Source of the DNA: Ardenticatenales bacterium
GTDB lineage: Bacteria; Chloroflexota; Anaerolineae; Promineifilales; Promineifilaceae
Assembly: GCA_020634515.1 (NCBI GenBank)
Contig: JACKBL010000001.1
Location: forward strand, 806,001-870,000
Direction: 5' to 3'
Length of the DNA: 64,000 bases
Part shown: in pieces, positions 9,134 through 16,799 of the stretch
Layout of the letters: every line of letters begins with the position of its first letter
Numbering within the stretch: position 1 is the stretch's first letter
Made by a program: the position numbers and the translations under genes
Notes under the pieces: generated by a model
Database searches by the model: none
Told to the model about the DNA's origin: nothing
Seen by the model: only the letters and a program-made list of their open reading frames with translations

Positions 9134-9334
9134 GGTTCGCTCGGAATCAACTTGGGACTTTCCCATGCAGAAGAACCCTTCAAGCACATCCGTCCATGCC
9201 CGCGCGAAGCCTTTTTTAACGGATGCGCCCCTGAGGGTTCGCTCGGAATCAACTTGAGACTTTCCCATACAGAAGAACCCTTCAAGCGCATCCGGCCATG
9301 CCCGCGCGAAGCCTTTATTAACGGATGCGCCCTG
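9130..9334. repeat. Repeat family B, two tandem 102-bp units
   Basis: Two direct copies, starting at 9130 and 9232, with a few substitutions. Each starts TGAGGGTTCGCTCGGAATCA, contains AGAACCCTTCAAGC, and ends with TTAACGGATGCGCCC. Internal arms GCATCCG and CGGATGC can form a hairpin. Related single copies occur at 27961, 34463 and 43887. Short open frames through here are not credible genes. Confidence 0.85.
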
Positions 9335-9371
9335 AGCGGGAAACAGTCAACATCGTTTTGCGTCCTGCTTC

Positions 9372-10082
9372 TTACGCCTCCGCCTGGGGGCGATAATGCC
9401 CCTCGACCCAGGCGCTGCCGTCCGGGCCAACTTCCTTCTTCCACACGGGCACGATCTCCTTGAGGCGGTCGATGCCGTAGCGGGCGGCGTCGAACACGCC
9501 CTGGTCGCGGTGGGCGGCGGCGCAGGCCACCAGCGTGGTCATGTCGCCCACGTCCAGGCGGCCAATGCGCTGCACGATGGCAATGCCTTTTACGGTGGGC
9601 CAGCGGGACCAGATTTCGCGGGCGATCTGGGCCATTTTCACGGTCGCCATTTCTGCGTAGGCTTCGTACTCCAGGTAGCGGGTGGATGCCGGCATTCCGG
9701 AGCGTTGCGTCTGGCCACGTACAGAGCCGGTGAAGGTGACAACCGCGCCCACATCCGGCTGCGCCAGTTGGGCGTGGATGGCATTCAGGTCGGGCAGGTC
9801 GGTGGTGAGGGCAAAGTAGGTGGGATGGGGGAAGTCATCACCGCCGCTGACGGGGGGGAAGAGGGCAACCTCGTCTCCGGGTTGGATAGGGGTGTCGGGG
9901 CCGGCATAAACCCGATTCACGGCAACCAGGCTGATGGGAAGCGAAGGGGCCAGCGCCGGATGTTGCCGTGCCATGCCGGACAGCAGATCAGCCACGGTCG
10001 CCGGCTGCGTCAATTCGACGGATACTTGTCCGCTGCCGGCATTATCTTTCAACGTCGCAAATAAACGCACAGTGATGATCAT
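9372..10082 (-). CDS. MoaD-MoaE fusion, molybdopterin synthase
   Basis: Both subunits of molybdopterin synthase in one 236-aa chain; the enzyme inserts two sulfurs into cyclic pyranopterin monophosphate. Residues 1-81 are a MoaD ubiquitin-like domain beginning MIITVRLFATLKD and ending FPPVSGG, with the Gly80-Gly81 pair whose C-terminus normally becomes the thiocarboxylate. Residues 90-236 are MoaE, with VGAVVTFTGSVRG and the lysine-rich active-site segment PVWKKEVGPDGSAWVEG. In Mycobacterium tuberculosis MoaX, a similar fusion, cleavage after the Gly-Gly is required; the same is likely here. The start at 10082 matches the usual MoaD N-terminus. moaC lies 58 nt upstream. Confidence 0.92.
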   Translation of the reverse strand: MIITVRLFATLKDNAGSGQVSVELTQPATVADLLSGMARQHPALAPSLPISLVAVNRVYAGPDTPIQPGDEVALFPPVSGGDDFPHPTYFALTTDLPDLNAIHAQLAQPDVGAVVTFTGSVRGQTQRSGMPASTRYLEYEAYAEMATVKMAQIAREIWSRWPTVKGIAIVQRIGRLDVGDMTTLVACAAAHRDQGVFDAARYGIDRLKEIVPVWKKEVGPDGSAWVEGHYRPQAEA

Positions 10083-10140
10083 AGTGGGTCGTGGTGAGTG
10101 GGTAGTGGATAGTTGGCAGTCGAGAGTTGGCGTGGGTGGT

Positions 10141-10629
10141 TTACTCGCCCCTCGCCTCCCGCCACTCACCACTCTTCCCACCTGCTTTGTAAGCCAGGTG
10201 AACATCGGTGATGGTCATGCCGCGGTCTACGGCTTTGGCCATGTCGTAGATGGTGAGGGCGGCAACGGAGACGGCGGTGAGGGCTTCCATTTCCACGCCT
10301 GTTTTGCCACGCACGCGGGCGATGGCTTCGATCTCCACGCGGTTGGCGGCGGGGTTGGGCGTGCAGATGACTTCGACGTGGGTGAGCGGGAGGGGATGGC
10401 AGAGGGGGATGAGTTCGCTGGTGCGTTTGGCGGCCATAATGCCGGCAATTTGCGCCACCGCCAGCACCTCACCCTTCTTCATTTGCCCGGCCATGATCAA
10501 TCGCAGCGTCTCCGCCGCCATCGTCACCGCGCCACGCGCCACCGCCACGCGCTCCGTGTCCGGCTTCGCGCCCACATCCACCATGCGCGCCTGTCCCTGT
10601 TCGTCAATGTGTGACAATTTGTTGCTCAT
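10141..10629 (-). CDS. moaC: Cyclic pyranopterin monophosphate synthase
   Basis: Second-step enzyme of molybdenum cofactor synthesis, acting with MoaA on a GTP-derived intermediate, 162 aa. The start LSHIDEQGQARMVDVGAK is characteristic, followed by KKGEVLAVAQIAGIMAAKRTS, the active-site LIPLCHPLPLTHVEV, RVRGKTGVEMEALTAV and the conserved IYDMAKAVDRGM. It precedes the MoaD-MoaE fusion in the same direction; moaA and moaB are not in the window. A TATAAT box ends 8 nt before the ATG, pointing to a leaderless message. Confidence 0.95.
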   Translation of the reverse strand: MSNKLSHIDEQGQARMVDVGAKPDTERVAVARGAVTMAAETLRLIMAGQMKKGEVLAVAQIAGIMAAKRTSELIPLCHPLPLTHVEVICTPNPAANRVEIEAIARVRGKTGVEMEALTAVSVAALTIYDMAKAVDRGMTITDVHLAYKAGGKSGEWREARGE

Positions 10630-10637
10630 ATCGTGGT

Positions 10638-10643
10638 ATTATA
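10638..10643 (-). promoter_or_regulatory. -10 box of moaC, leaderless arrangement
   Basis: TATAAT on the minus strand ends 8 nt before the moaC ATG (10629). No good -35 is seen at 16-18 nt; that position falls in the GAGGTAT tandem repeat. Confidence 0.4.
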
Positions 10644-10655
10644 GCGCAAAATAGC

Positions 10656-10750
10656 GAGGTATGAGGTATGAGGTATGAGGTATGAGGGGTTAGGTGTGAG
10701 AGGTGAGAGGCGGGGTGTGCGTCGTTTTTTTCATACCTCATACCTCATAC
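10656..10750. repeat. GAGGTAT tandem repeat with inverted partner
   Basis: Four copies of the 7-mer GAGGTAT (10656-10683) are followed about 50 nt later by the reverse complement CATACCTCATACCTCATAC (10732-10750), giving a near-perfect 19-bp inverted repeat. The right arm lies in the reading frame of the following membrane protein and would encode part of its first hydrophobic segment. Confidence 0.8.
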
Positions 10751-12732
10751 TTCCTACCTTCCTCCTGCTGGCGTGGCTTTATGGCGACGTGATCCGGCTG
10801 CCGTTTTATTTTGACGACTTGAACCAGGTTCCTTATGCCGGCACGCACACCCTCGCGCAAATCTGGACCGCCGACGCCGGCTCCGCCTACTATCGCCCCC
10901 TGGGCAGCGCCATCTGGCACATCGCCTACCGCTGGTGGGGCGCGGGCAGCGCCGCCTGGCTGCACGCCCTCAACGGACTGCTGCACGGGATCAATGGCTT
11001 GCTGCTGGCCTGGTTAGGGGAGATGCTGGCCACGGGCCGGCCGCGTCCGCGGCTCAGCTGGCGCGGCGCGCTGGCCGCCCTCCTTTTCTGGCTCTATCCA
11101 TTCAGCTATCAGGCCGTGCCCTGGATTGGCGCGTTGTTTCATCTACTGGTGACGACGCTCGTCCTCGCCAGCCTCCTCTGCTATTGCCTGGCGCGCCTTA
11201 CCGGGCGGCGCGCCTGGACCCTCGTGGGGTTGGCGTGCGCGCTGCTGGCCCCTTTCACGCATGAGAATGGCCTGCTCATTCCCCTCCTGGTGGGGCTTGT
11301 GGTCTGGACGCAGCGCCAACCGGCGCGGCGGGTCGTGCGCGATGGCTTGCTCTGGAGCGCGCCCGCCGTGGTCTGGCTCCTGGTTCGCCTGTTCTTCGTC
11401 AGCGCCGGCCCTGCCCTCCTGCGCCTGAATAATGCGGAGACGTTGTTCCAAAATGCCGCTTACTTCGCCCAGGGCGTTGGTTATCCGCTGACGGCCGTGG
11501 GCGGCTGGTTGCGGGATCGGTTTGGCCTCAACGATTTGCTGCTGGCGCTGGTGCTGACGGCGCTGGCGTTGGCGCTGGCGGCGGCGGCGCAGCGCCGCGG
11601 GGGGCGGGCGGTTCTCTGGTCGTGGGGATGGGCGGCGGTGGCGGTGATGCCGGCACTTCCCTTCCTCAGCTTCAATTATGTGATCAGTGGTCCGCGCTTG
11701 TTGATGTTGGCGAGTGCCGGCATTTGCTGGCTCTGGGCCGACGTTTTCGTCCGCCTTGCCGGAACCTGGACCACCTCCCGACTGCGTTGGAGCGCGACAG
11801 CCGTCCTCTGCCTGCTGCTTTTGGGGCAAAACGCCCTCTTTGTGCGCCAGCGCGTGCGCCAGCACGACTTGCTGGGCAGCGCCGTGCGCCAGGCGGTGCG
11901 GCAGGTGCAAGCCGCCAACGCCGCCGGCCACTCCGCCTACGTGCTGAATATGCCCAGTTGGATGGCCGCCCGCCGCACCGTTTATCCCCTGGGGCACGAG
12001 GGCATCACCTTTCTCCCCGATTACATCCCGTCGGCGGATCTGCTGCGGGCGCAGGTGGACGAGCCGCTGCAAGTGGAACTGCTCACCTATGCCGACCTGA
12101 AGCCGGAAATGCCGTATTACTACGAGGCGGCGGGTGGTGGGTTGGATTGGCCGCGCCTGAATGCGGAAGGGGGCGCGTTCTTTCTCACCACGTTCGCGCC
12201 CACGGCGATGACGGTGCGGGAAGTGGGCGTCATCGGGGCCGCCGCCGCGCCCGATGACGCGCCCGATGACGCGCCCGATGACGCGCCCGATGACGCGCCC
12301 GATGACGCGCCCGATGACGCGCCCGATGACGCGCCCGCGGCTGTTTTTACCGGTCCGGCAGGGGGGACCGTCCATCTTGCGGGGACGGCGGTCTGGGATG
12401 GCGCGGCGGTGACGGTGACGTTGTCCTGGCGCGCGGCCGGCGCGGTGACGGCGGCAGCGTCGATTTTTGTCCATGCGGTGGACGCGAGCGGGCAGTTGGT
12501 GGGACAGGGGGATGGTTGGGCGATTGCCGGCATTTATCCCCCCACACTCTGGCCGCCCGAAACCATCATCACCGACGTGCGCTACATCCCCCTTGTCGAT
12601 CCCCCCGCCGCCATCCGCGTCGGCCTCTACAATCCCGTCGGCGGTGCGCGTTGGCCTGCCCACACCCCCGCCGGCCAACCCTGGCCCGATGACGCCCTGC
12701 TCATCCCCGTGGGCCAAAAACCCGGTTTCTGA
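10675..12732 (+). CDS. GT-C-like polytopic membrane protein with C-terminal beta domain
   Basis: Large membrane protein of up to 685 aa. After a first hydrophobic segment comes an early loop with RLPFYFDDLNQV, the acidic pair expected in GT-C glycosyltransferases that use lipid-linked sugars; about ten more hydrophobic segments run to residue 410. A soluble region follows, then seven PDDA repeats (residues 527-554) and a beta-rich domain with SIFVHAVDASGQLVGQGDG and VGLYNPVGGARWP. That domain resembles the last module of the PTPS-related protein ending at 13590. The start is doubtful: ATG 10675 lies within the 7-bp tandem repeat and a GTG at GDVIR is an alternative. Substrate unknown. Confidence 0.65.
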   Translation: MRYEGLGVRGERRGVRRFFHTSYLILPTFLLLAWLYGDVIRLPFYFDDLNQVPYAGTHTLAQIWTADAGSAYYRPLGSAIWHIAYRWWGAGSAAWLHALNGLLHGINGLLLAWLGEMLATGRPRPRLSWRGALAALLFWLYPFSYQAVPWIGALFHLLVTTLVLASLLCYCLARLTGRRAWTLVGLACALLAPFTHENGLLIPLLVGLVVWTQRQPARRVVRDGLLWSAPAVVWLLVRLFFVSAGPALLRLNNAETLFQNAAYFAQGVGYPLTAVGGWLRDRFGLNDLLLALVLTALALALAAAAQRRGGRAVLWSWGWAAVAVMPALPFLSFNYVISGPRLLMLASAGICWLWADVFVRLAGTWTTSRLRWSATAVLCLLLLGQNALFVRQRVRQHDLLGSAVRQAVRQVQAANAAGHSAYVLNMPSWMAARRTVYPLGHEGITFLPDYIPSADLLRAQVDEPLQVELLTYADLKPEMPYYYEAAGGGLDWPRLNAEGGAFFLTTFAPTAMTVREVGVIGAAAAPDDAPDDAPDDAPDDAPDDAPDDAPDDAPAAVFTGPAGGTVHLAGTAVWDGAAVTVTLSWRAAGAVTAAASIFVHAVDASGQLVGQGDGWAIAGIYPPTLWPPETIITDVRYIPLVDPPAAIRVGLYNPVGGARWPAHTPAGQPWPDDALLIPVGQKPGF
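12253..12336 (+). repeat. Seven tandem copies of a 12-bp unit, encoding (PDDA)7
   Basis: The unit GATGACGCGCCC is repeated seven times without any substitution, inside the GT-C-like gene, between its soluble region and its beta domain. Exact identity suggests recent expansion and likely length variation between strains. Confidence 0.95.
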
Positions 12733-12768
12733 GAAGAAATCGGGTCTTCGATGAACAGCCGGGTTTTT
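12716..12768 (+). terminator. Hairpin at the end of the GT-C-like gene
   Basis: Arms AAAAACCCGG (12716-12725) and CCGGGTTTTT (12759-12768) enclose a loop that can itself fold (TTTCTGAGAAGAAA). The left arm overlaps the last codons. It ends in five T residues, consistent with a weak terminator, but the PIG-L gene starts only 5 nt later. Confidence 0.45.
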
Positions 12769-12772
12769 AGAA

Positions 12773-13522
12773 ATGAAGAAATACGACGCTATCTACCTTT
12801 CCCCCCATCTGGACGACGCCGCGCTCTCTTGTGGTGGACAAATCGCGGCGCAGACTCGTGCCGGCAAATCCGTCCTCATCGTCACCATCACCGCCGCCGA
12901 TCCCCCGCCTGGCCCCCTCTCCGACTTTGCCCAACTGCTGCACCAGCGTTGGGAAACCGCCGCCAATGCCGTCGCCATCCGCCGCGCCGAGGACGTGGTC
13001 GCCGCCGCTGCCCTGGGCGCGGATTACGCCCATTGGGAATTTTATGACTGCATCTATCGCCGCGCCGAGGACGGCCAGCCCCTCTATCCCACCTGGAATG
13101 ACGTGATCGCGCCGCAATTTGCCGCCGCCGACCACCCCCTCGTCGCCACCCTTGCCGCCCGGATGTCGCAATTGCCTGCCGCGGCGCTCATCTACGCCCC
13201 GTTGGCCGTTGGTAGGCACGCCGACCACCAGATCACCCGCGCCGCCGCCGAAATGTGGGCCGGCTCCCGCCTGCGCTACTACGAAGATTACCCCTACGTG
13301 GCCGCGCCCGGCGCGCTGGCCGCCGTCATTGGCGAGGCGCCGGGCTGGCAACCCACCGTCATCCCCCTCACGCCCGCCGACCTGGACGCCAAATACGAAT
13401 CCATCTGGGCCTACACGTCCCAGATCAGCACGTTCTTTCAGGACCGGGCCGAGCTGGAAGAAAAAGTAGGCGGCTACGCCCGGCAGGTGGGCGGCGAGCG
13501 GTGGTGGCGAAAAACCGGATAG
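12773..13522 (+). CDS. PIG-L/LmbE family zinc deacetylase
   Basis: Metal-dependent N-deacetylase of the PIG-L (LmbE) family, 249 aa, which removes acetyl groups from N-acetylglucosamine-type substrates. The zinc site is visible: His12-x-Asp14-Asp15 in SPHLDDAALSCGG and His152 in VGRHADHQIT. The N-terminal strand KKYDAIYLSPH is typical. It follows the GT-C-like gene by 40 nt on the same strand, which suggests a joint role in glycan or glycolipid modification, and converges with the PTPS-related gene. Members also act in mycothiol and antibiotic pathways, so the substrate is undetermined. Confidence 0.88.
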   Translation: MKKYDAIYLSPHLDDAALSCGGQIAAQTRAGKSVLIVTITAADPPPGPLSDFAQLLHQRWETAANAVAIRRAEDVVAAAALGADYAHWEFYDCIYRRAEDGQPLYPTWNDVIAPQFAAADHPLVATLAARMSQLPAAALIYAPLAVGRHADHQITRAAAEMWAGSRLRYYEDYPYVAAPGALAAVIGEAPGWQPTVIPLTPADLDAKYESIWAYTSQISTFFQDRAELEEKVGGYARQVGGERWWRKTG

Positions 13523-13545
13523 TCAGGTTGAGACCCTTCCGTAGA

Positions 13546-13570
13546 AAATTGGTCCAATCTGGCTTAGCCG
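13546..13570. repeat. Half copy of repeat family C
   Basis: AAAATTGGTCCAATCTGG matches one arm of family C (full copies at 25306, 49452 and 56320). It lies in the 67-nt gap between the convergent PIG-L and PTPS-related genes. Confidence 0.6.
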
Positions 13571-13589
13571 TTACGTCGCTAGACTGGAA

Positions 13590-16500
13590 TCAAGGTAGCG
13601 ACACCATTTGCAGCAGCACGGTATCGTTCCCGTCGGGTAGTTGTAGGCGCGCGCCGCTGTCCGGGTCGTAGAGGCCGGTGATGAGCGTGTAGGAGCCGGG
13701 GGGCAGGTCGGGCGGCAGCGGCAGCAGGTGGTCGTCCAGGACCACTTCGCCCGGCAGCCAGCCGGTCGTGGGGCGGCCCCAACTCGCCGGCTCCCCATCC
13801 GATTGCGCCACAATCCCCCCCGCCGCGTCCCGCAAATGCACAAAAACGCGGTAACTGACGGACGTCTCCGCCAGGCTACGCCATGCCAGCCGCACGCGCA
13901 GCCCATCCGCTGCCTGGACCACATCCGCGCCTAGCAGTTCGGCTACCTCTCCCAGCGGGGCGTTGGTCTGGATGGACAGCGGCGGCAGCGTGTACGACCG
14001 CTCCGGCGCGGTGATCGTCACCGTGCCCACGCTGACGGGCGGCTGTCCACCCCATTGCGCCTGCCAGGCGTAGTCGCCGCCGACAAGGGTTGCCGGAAAA
14101 CGCAGCACCGTCTCACTACGCAGGCGGTCGCCATCGCGCCACTGCGACGGTTCGTACAGCGGCACGACGGGGCGGGTTAAGGTCCAGGCGGTGGCTCCGT
14201 CGGCGGCCACGAGGCTGAGGGTGAAGGCGTTGTCCGCCGCGCGGGCTACCTGCCACAGGAGCGCCACGCGCGCGGGGTCGCCGGGGCGGGCGGCGGTGCG
14301 ATCCAGGCGGCTGCCCAACAAGGTCAGACCCGCTGCCGCGGGCGGCGGCGTCAAGGGTTGTAGGCCCGGTTCCGGGGGGCGGCTGCCATTGGCCGGGCGC
14401 AGCACGCGCACCGTGGCCATCGTGTGCGCGGCCACCGTTTGCCCCGTGTCGCGCCGCACCAACCCCATTTGCACCTGGTAGAGGCCGGGCGGCGCGCCGT
14501 CGAGCAGGTGCAGCTCGAATGGCTCCAGGCGGTAGCCATTCAGCGGCCAGGGATCGGGACCGATAAAGCGCCAGTCGCGCGGGCGGCCGGTATCGGGCGT
14601 TTCCCAGGGGATGCCGTTTTCGTCAACGATGTGGACGCCGAAATCGTAGGGGAGGCCGATGGGTCGCTGCGCCTGCCAGTAGGTTTCCAGGTGGATCGTC
14701 TGCGCGGCATCCGGCAGCGAGGGGGAGAGAGTTACGCCCAGCAGGCGTACCTCGCCGGCAAAATCCAACGGGAGCATGTCGGGCACGCCCCACATGCCCG
14801 TGGGCGTCAGGCGGGACATGCGCAGCGGTGTGTCCACGTGGCCGACGAGCAGCCAGGCAGCCAGGGCGACGACACCAAGCGCCGGTGCCGATAGTGCGGA
14901 TGATGGGGGCGTGGCTGGTGTGGCTGTGGCCGATGGCCGGGGCAGGCGGGGAAGGGCGAGGAAAAAGAGCGCGGGGAAGATGATCAACAGCGTTAGCCAG
15001 GAGATGAGGCTGCCCGCCTGGCGTGTGGGGGTTGTATCCCAGTAGAGGCGCAGTGTGTGTGTGCCGGCAGGAGCGTCTACCTGGATGAGGCCGTGCGGCT
15101 GGCCGGCGCGCAGGGGCCAGGGCTGACCGTCCAGCGTTGCCTGCCAGCCGGGGAAGTAGAACTGGCGATAGGTGAAGGTGGCGGGTTGCGCCGGCATGAT
15201 CGTGTAGGTGGCGTCCAGGGGGTTTTGGGGGGCGCACTGTTGGGCTGTCTGGGCGCATTCGACCAGTCGATCCAGATAGTCCCCGCGCGCGAGGGCGCCC
15301 CGCGATGCGGTGGTGTCGGGCATTTCGGCGACGGTGCGCGGCAGGAATTCGCCCAGGGTGGTTGTGCCGATGAAGGAGGGGGGGGCTTCAAAGGCGGCCA
15401 GGTCGGCGAGGGTGGGGTTTTGGGGGAAGGGTTCCTGGGGCAAGAAGAGCCAGGGGGTGGCGGCGAGGATGATGAGGGCGGTGAGGGCGGCGGCGATGGT
15501 GGTTCCCTGACGCGCGGTGGACAGATGGGCTGTGCCGGCATTGACCAACCCCAACGCCAGCCAGGAAACGACGCCCAACAGTCGCCACGGGTACAGCGTC
15601 TGCCCCAGCAGCGGCACGGTGTTCCAGACAAAGGCGGAGGCGGGCGTGATCAGCCAGACGGCGACGAGTAGGAGGATGGCCCAGCCTGTCGCCAGCCATT
15701 GTTGCGTTTGATTGAGCCAGCGCCAACGCCAGCAGAGGCCCATGGCGGCCAGGAGCAGCGCCAACAGCGGCAGCGGGCGCACCACGGGGGGATTGAGCAG
15801 CGCGGGATCGACGGGCAGCATGGGCGCGGCGAACAACTCGCGCAGAGAGAGAAAGTTTTGCGCGATGCCGTATCCCTGGCTGATGCTCAGGTCCGCTTTC
15901 GTCGCGCCGATCTCCGCCAGCGTGGGCAGCCAGAAGAAGGCGGTGAGGCCGACGCCGAGGGCCAGCCCCAGCGCCGGACCGATGAGGGCGCGCCAGCCGT
16001 CCCGCCACGCCAGCCAGAGGAGCCACAACCCCAGGATGAGGAGGCTCTGGTAGGTGGCGGGGTAGTGGCTGAGGAAGATGGCGGCGAAGAGGAAGGGGAG
16101 GGCGGCGGTCCAGCGGCGGCTGCCGTGGGCGGCGTGCCAGAGGGCGAGGGTAAGGAAGGGGAGGAAGACGAGCGCCTGTGTTTCCGGCAGGCTGCCGCGT
16201 ACGCCAACGTCGTAGAGGAAGTAGGGGCTGTAGACGTAGGTGAGTGCACCCAACCAGCCGCCGATGTGGTTGAAGAGGGTGCGGCCAAACCAGTAGGCGC
16301 CGATGGCGGCCAGCCAGTAGTGTAAGAAGACGACGACGCGGTAGGCGGCGGTGAGGGGCAGCCCTGTTTTGGCGATGAGGGCGACGCTCATGTGGGAGAG
16401 GGCGGGGAAGAAGTTGAAGACGGGGTAGCCGTAGCCGTGGACGAGGTCGGGGGACCAGCGGGGCCAGAGGTGGGGCCATTCCCAGACGCGCAGGAGGGCG

Positions 16501-16667
16501 AGGATGCGGTAGAGATGGGGGGCAAGGTCGTTGGTGCGGGGGATGGTGGCGGTGGCGAGGAAGGGGGAAAATGCCGGCACAACCGCCACCCCCAATCCGA
16601 CCAACACAAGCAGCAACCTGATGAAGCGACGCCGACGCGACGTGGGTAAAGCAGATACAATGCGCAT
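13590..16667 (-). CDS. PTPS-related (PF10131-type) large membrane protein
   Basis: 1025-aa membrane protein. The N-terminus matches the so-called 6-pyruvoyl-tetrahydropterin-synthase-related membrane family: IPRTNDLAPHLYRI, WPRWSPDLVHGYGYPVFNFFPAL, and about 12 hydrophobic segments up to residue 600. Despite the family name, no pterin synthase activity is implied; members look like GT-C glycosyltransferase or YfhO-type proteins. Residues from about 640 onward hold three repeated beta-sandwich modules (around LLGVTLSPSLPDAAQ, LTLLGSRLDRTAARPG, and AELLGADVVQAADG to GLYDPDSGARLQL). The last is similar to the C-terminus of the protein encoded at 10675-12732, hinting at a shared extracellular function. 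Convergent with the PIG-L gene. Substrate unknown. Confidence 0.75.
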   Translation of the reverse strand: MRIVSALPTSRRRRFIRLLLVLVGLGVAVVPAFSPFLATATIPRTNDLAPHLYRILALLRVWEWPHLWPRWSPDLVHGYGYPVFNFFPALSHMSVALIAKTGLPLTAAYRVVVFLHYWLAAIGAYWFGRTLFNHIGGWLGALTYVYSPYFLYDVGVRGSLPETQALVFLPFLTLALWHAAHGSRRWTAALPFLFAAIFLSHYPATYQSLLILGLWLLWLAWRDGWRALIGPALGLALGVGLTAFFWLPTLAEIGATKADLSISQGYGIAQNFLSLRELFAAPMLPVDPALLNPPVVRPLPLLALLLAAMGLCWRWRWLNQTQQWLATGWAILLLVAVWLITPASAFVWNTVPLLGQTLYPWRLLGVVSWLALGLVNAGTAHLSTARQGTTIAAALTALIILAATPWLFLPQEPFPQNPTLADLAAFEAPPSFIGTTTLGEFLPRTVAEMPDTTASRGALARGDYLDRLVECAQTAQQCAPQNPLDATYTIMPAQPATFTYRQFYFPGWQATLDGQPWPLRAGQPHGLIQVDAPAGTHTLRLYWDTTPTRQAGSLISWLTLLIIFPALFFLALPRLPRPSATATPATPPSSALSAPALGVVALAAWLLVGHVDTPLRMSRLTPTGMWGVPDMLPLDFAGEVRLLGVTLSPSLPDAAQTIHLETYWQAQRPIGLPYDFGVHIVDENGIPWETPDTGRPRDWRFIGPDPWPLNGYRLEPFELHLLDGAPPGLYQVQMGLVRRDTGQTVAAHTMATVRVLRPANGSRPPEPGLQPLTPPPAAAGLTLLGSRLDRTAARPGDPARVALLWQVARAADNAFTLSLVAADGATAWTLTRPVVPLYEPSQWRDGDRLRSETVLRFPATLVGGDYAWQAQWGGQPPVSVGTVTITAPERSYTLPPLSIQTNAPLGEVAELLGADVVQAADGLRVRLAWRSLAETSVSYRVFVHLRDAAGGIVAQSDGEPASWGRPTTGWLPGEVVLDDHLLPLPPDLPPGSYTLITGLYDPDSGARLQLPDGNDTVLLQMVSLP

Positions 16668-16733
16668 GTGGGTTGCGAGTGTATCTGCTTCCCCCGGCAG
16701 AAGTCAAGCAGCCGCGACAAAAAACGTCATCAC

Positions 16734-16759
16734 AAAAAAGCCCGCCATTTCCGGCGGGC
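16734..16759 (-). terminator. Rho-independent terminator of clpC
   Basis: Arms GCCCGCC (16740-16746) and GGCGGGC (16753-16759) with a 6-nt loop are followed on the minus strand by TTTTTT. It lies 40 nt past the clpC stop. Confidence 0.9.
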
Positions 16760-16799
16760 TTCTTATGAGGTTGGTTCTTAATGGGTGACCGAAGCGAAT

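Noticed and set aside
9005..9444. Open frames across the family A/B repeats
   Set aside because: They translate the same repeat units in both directions, lack ribosome sites and match no protein pattern.
11143..12717. Long minus-strand open frame opposite the GT-C-like gene
   Set aside because: It is a shadow frame made possible by high G+C codons; the plus frame shows transmembrane segments and family-like motifs.
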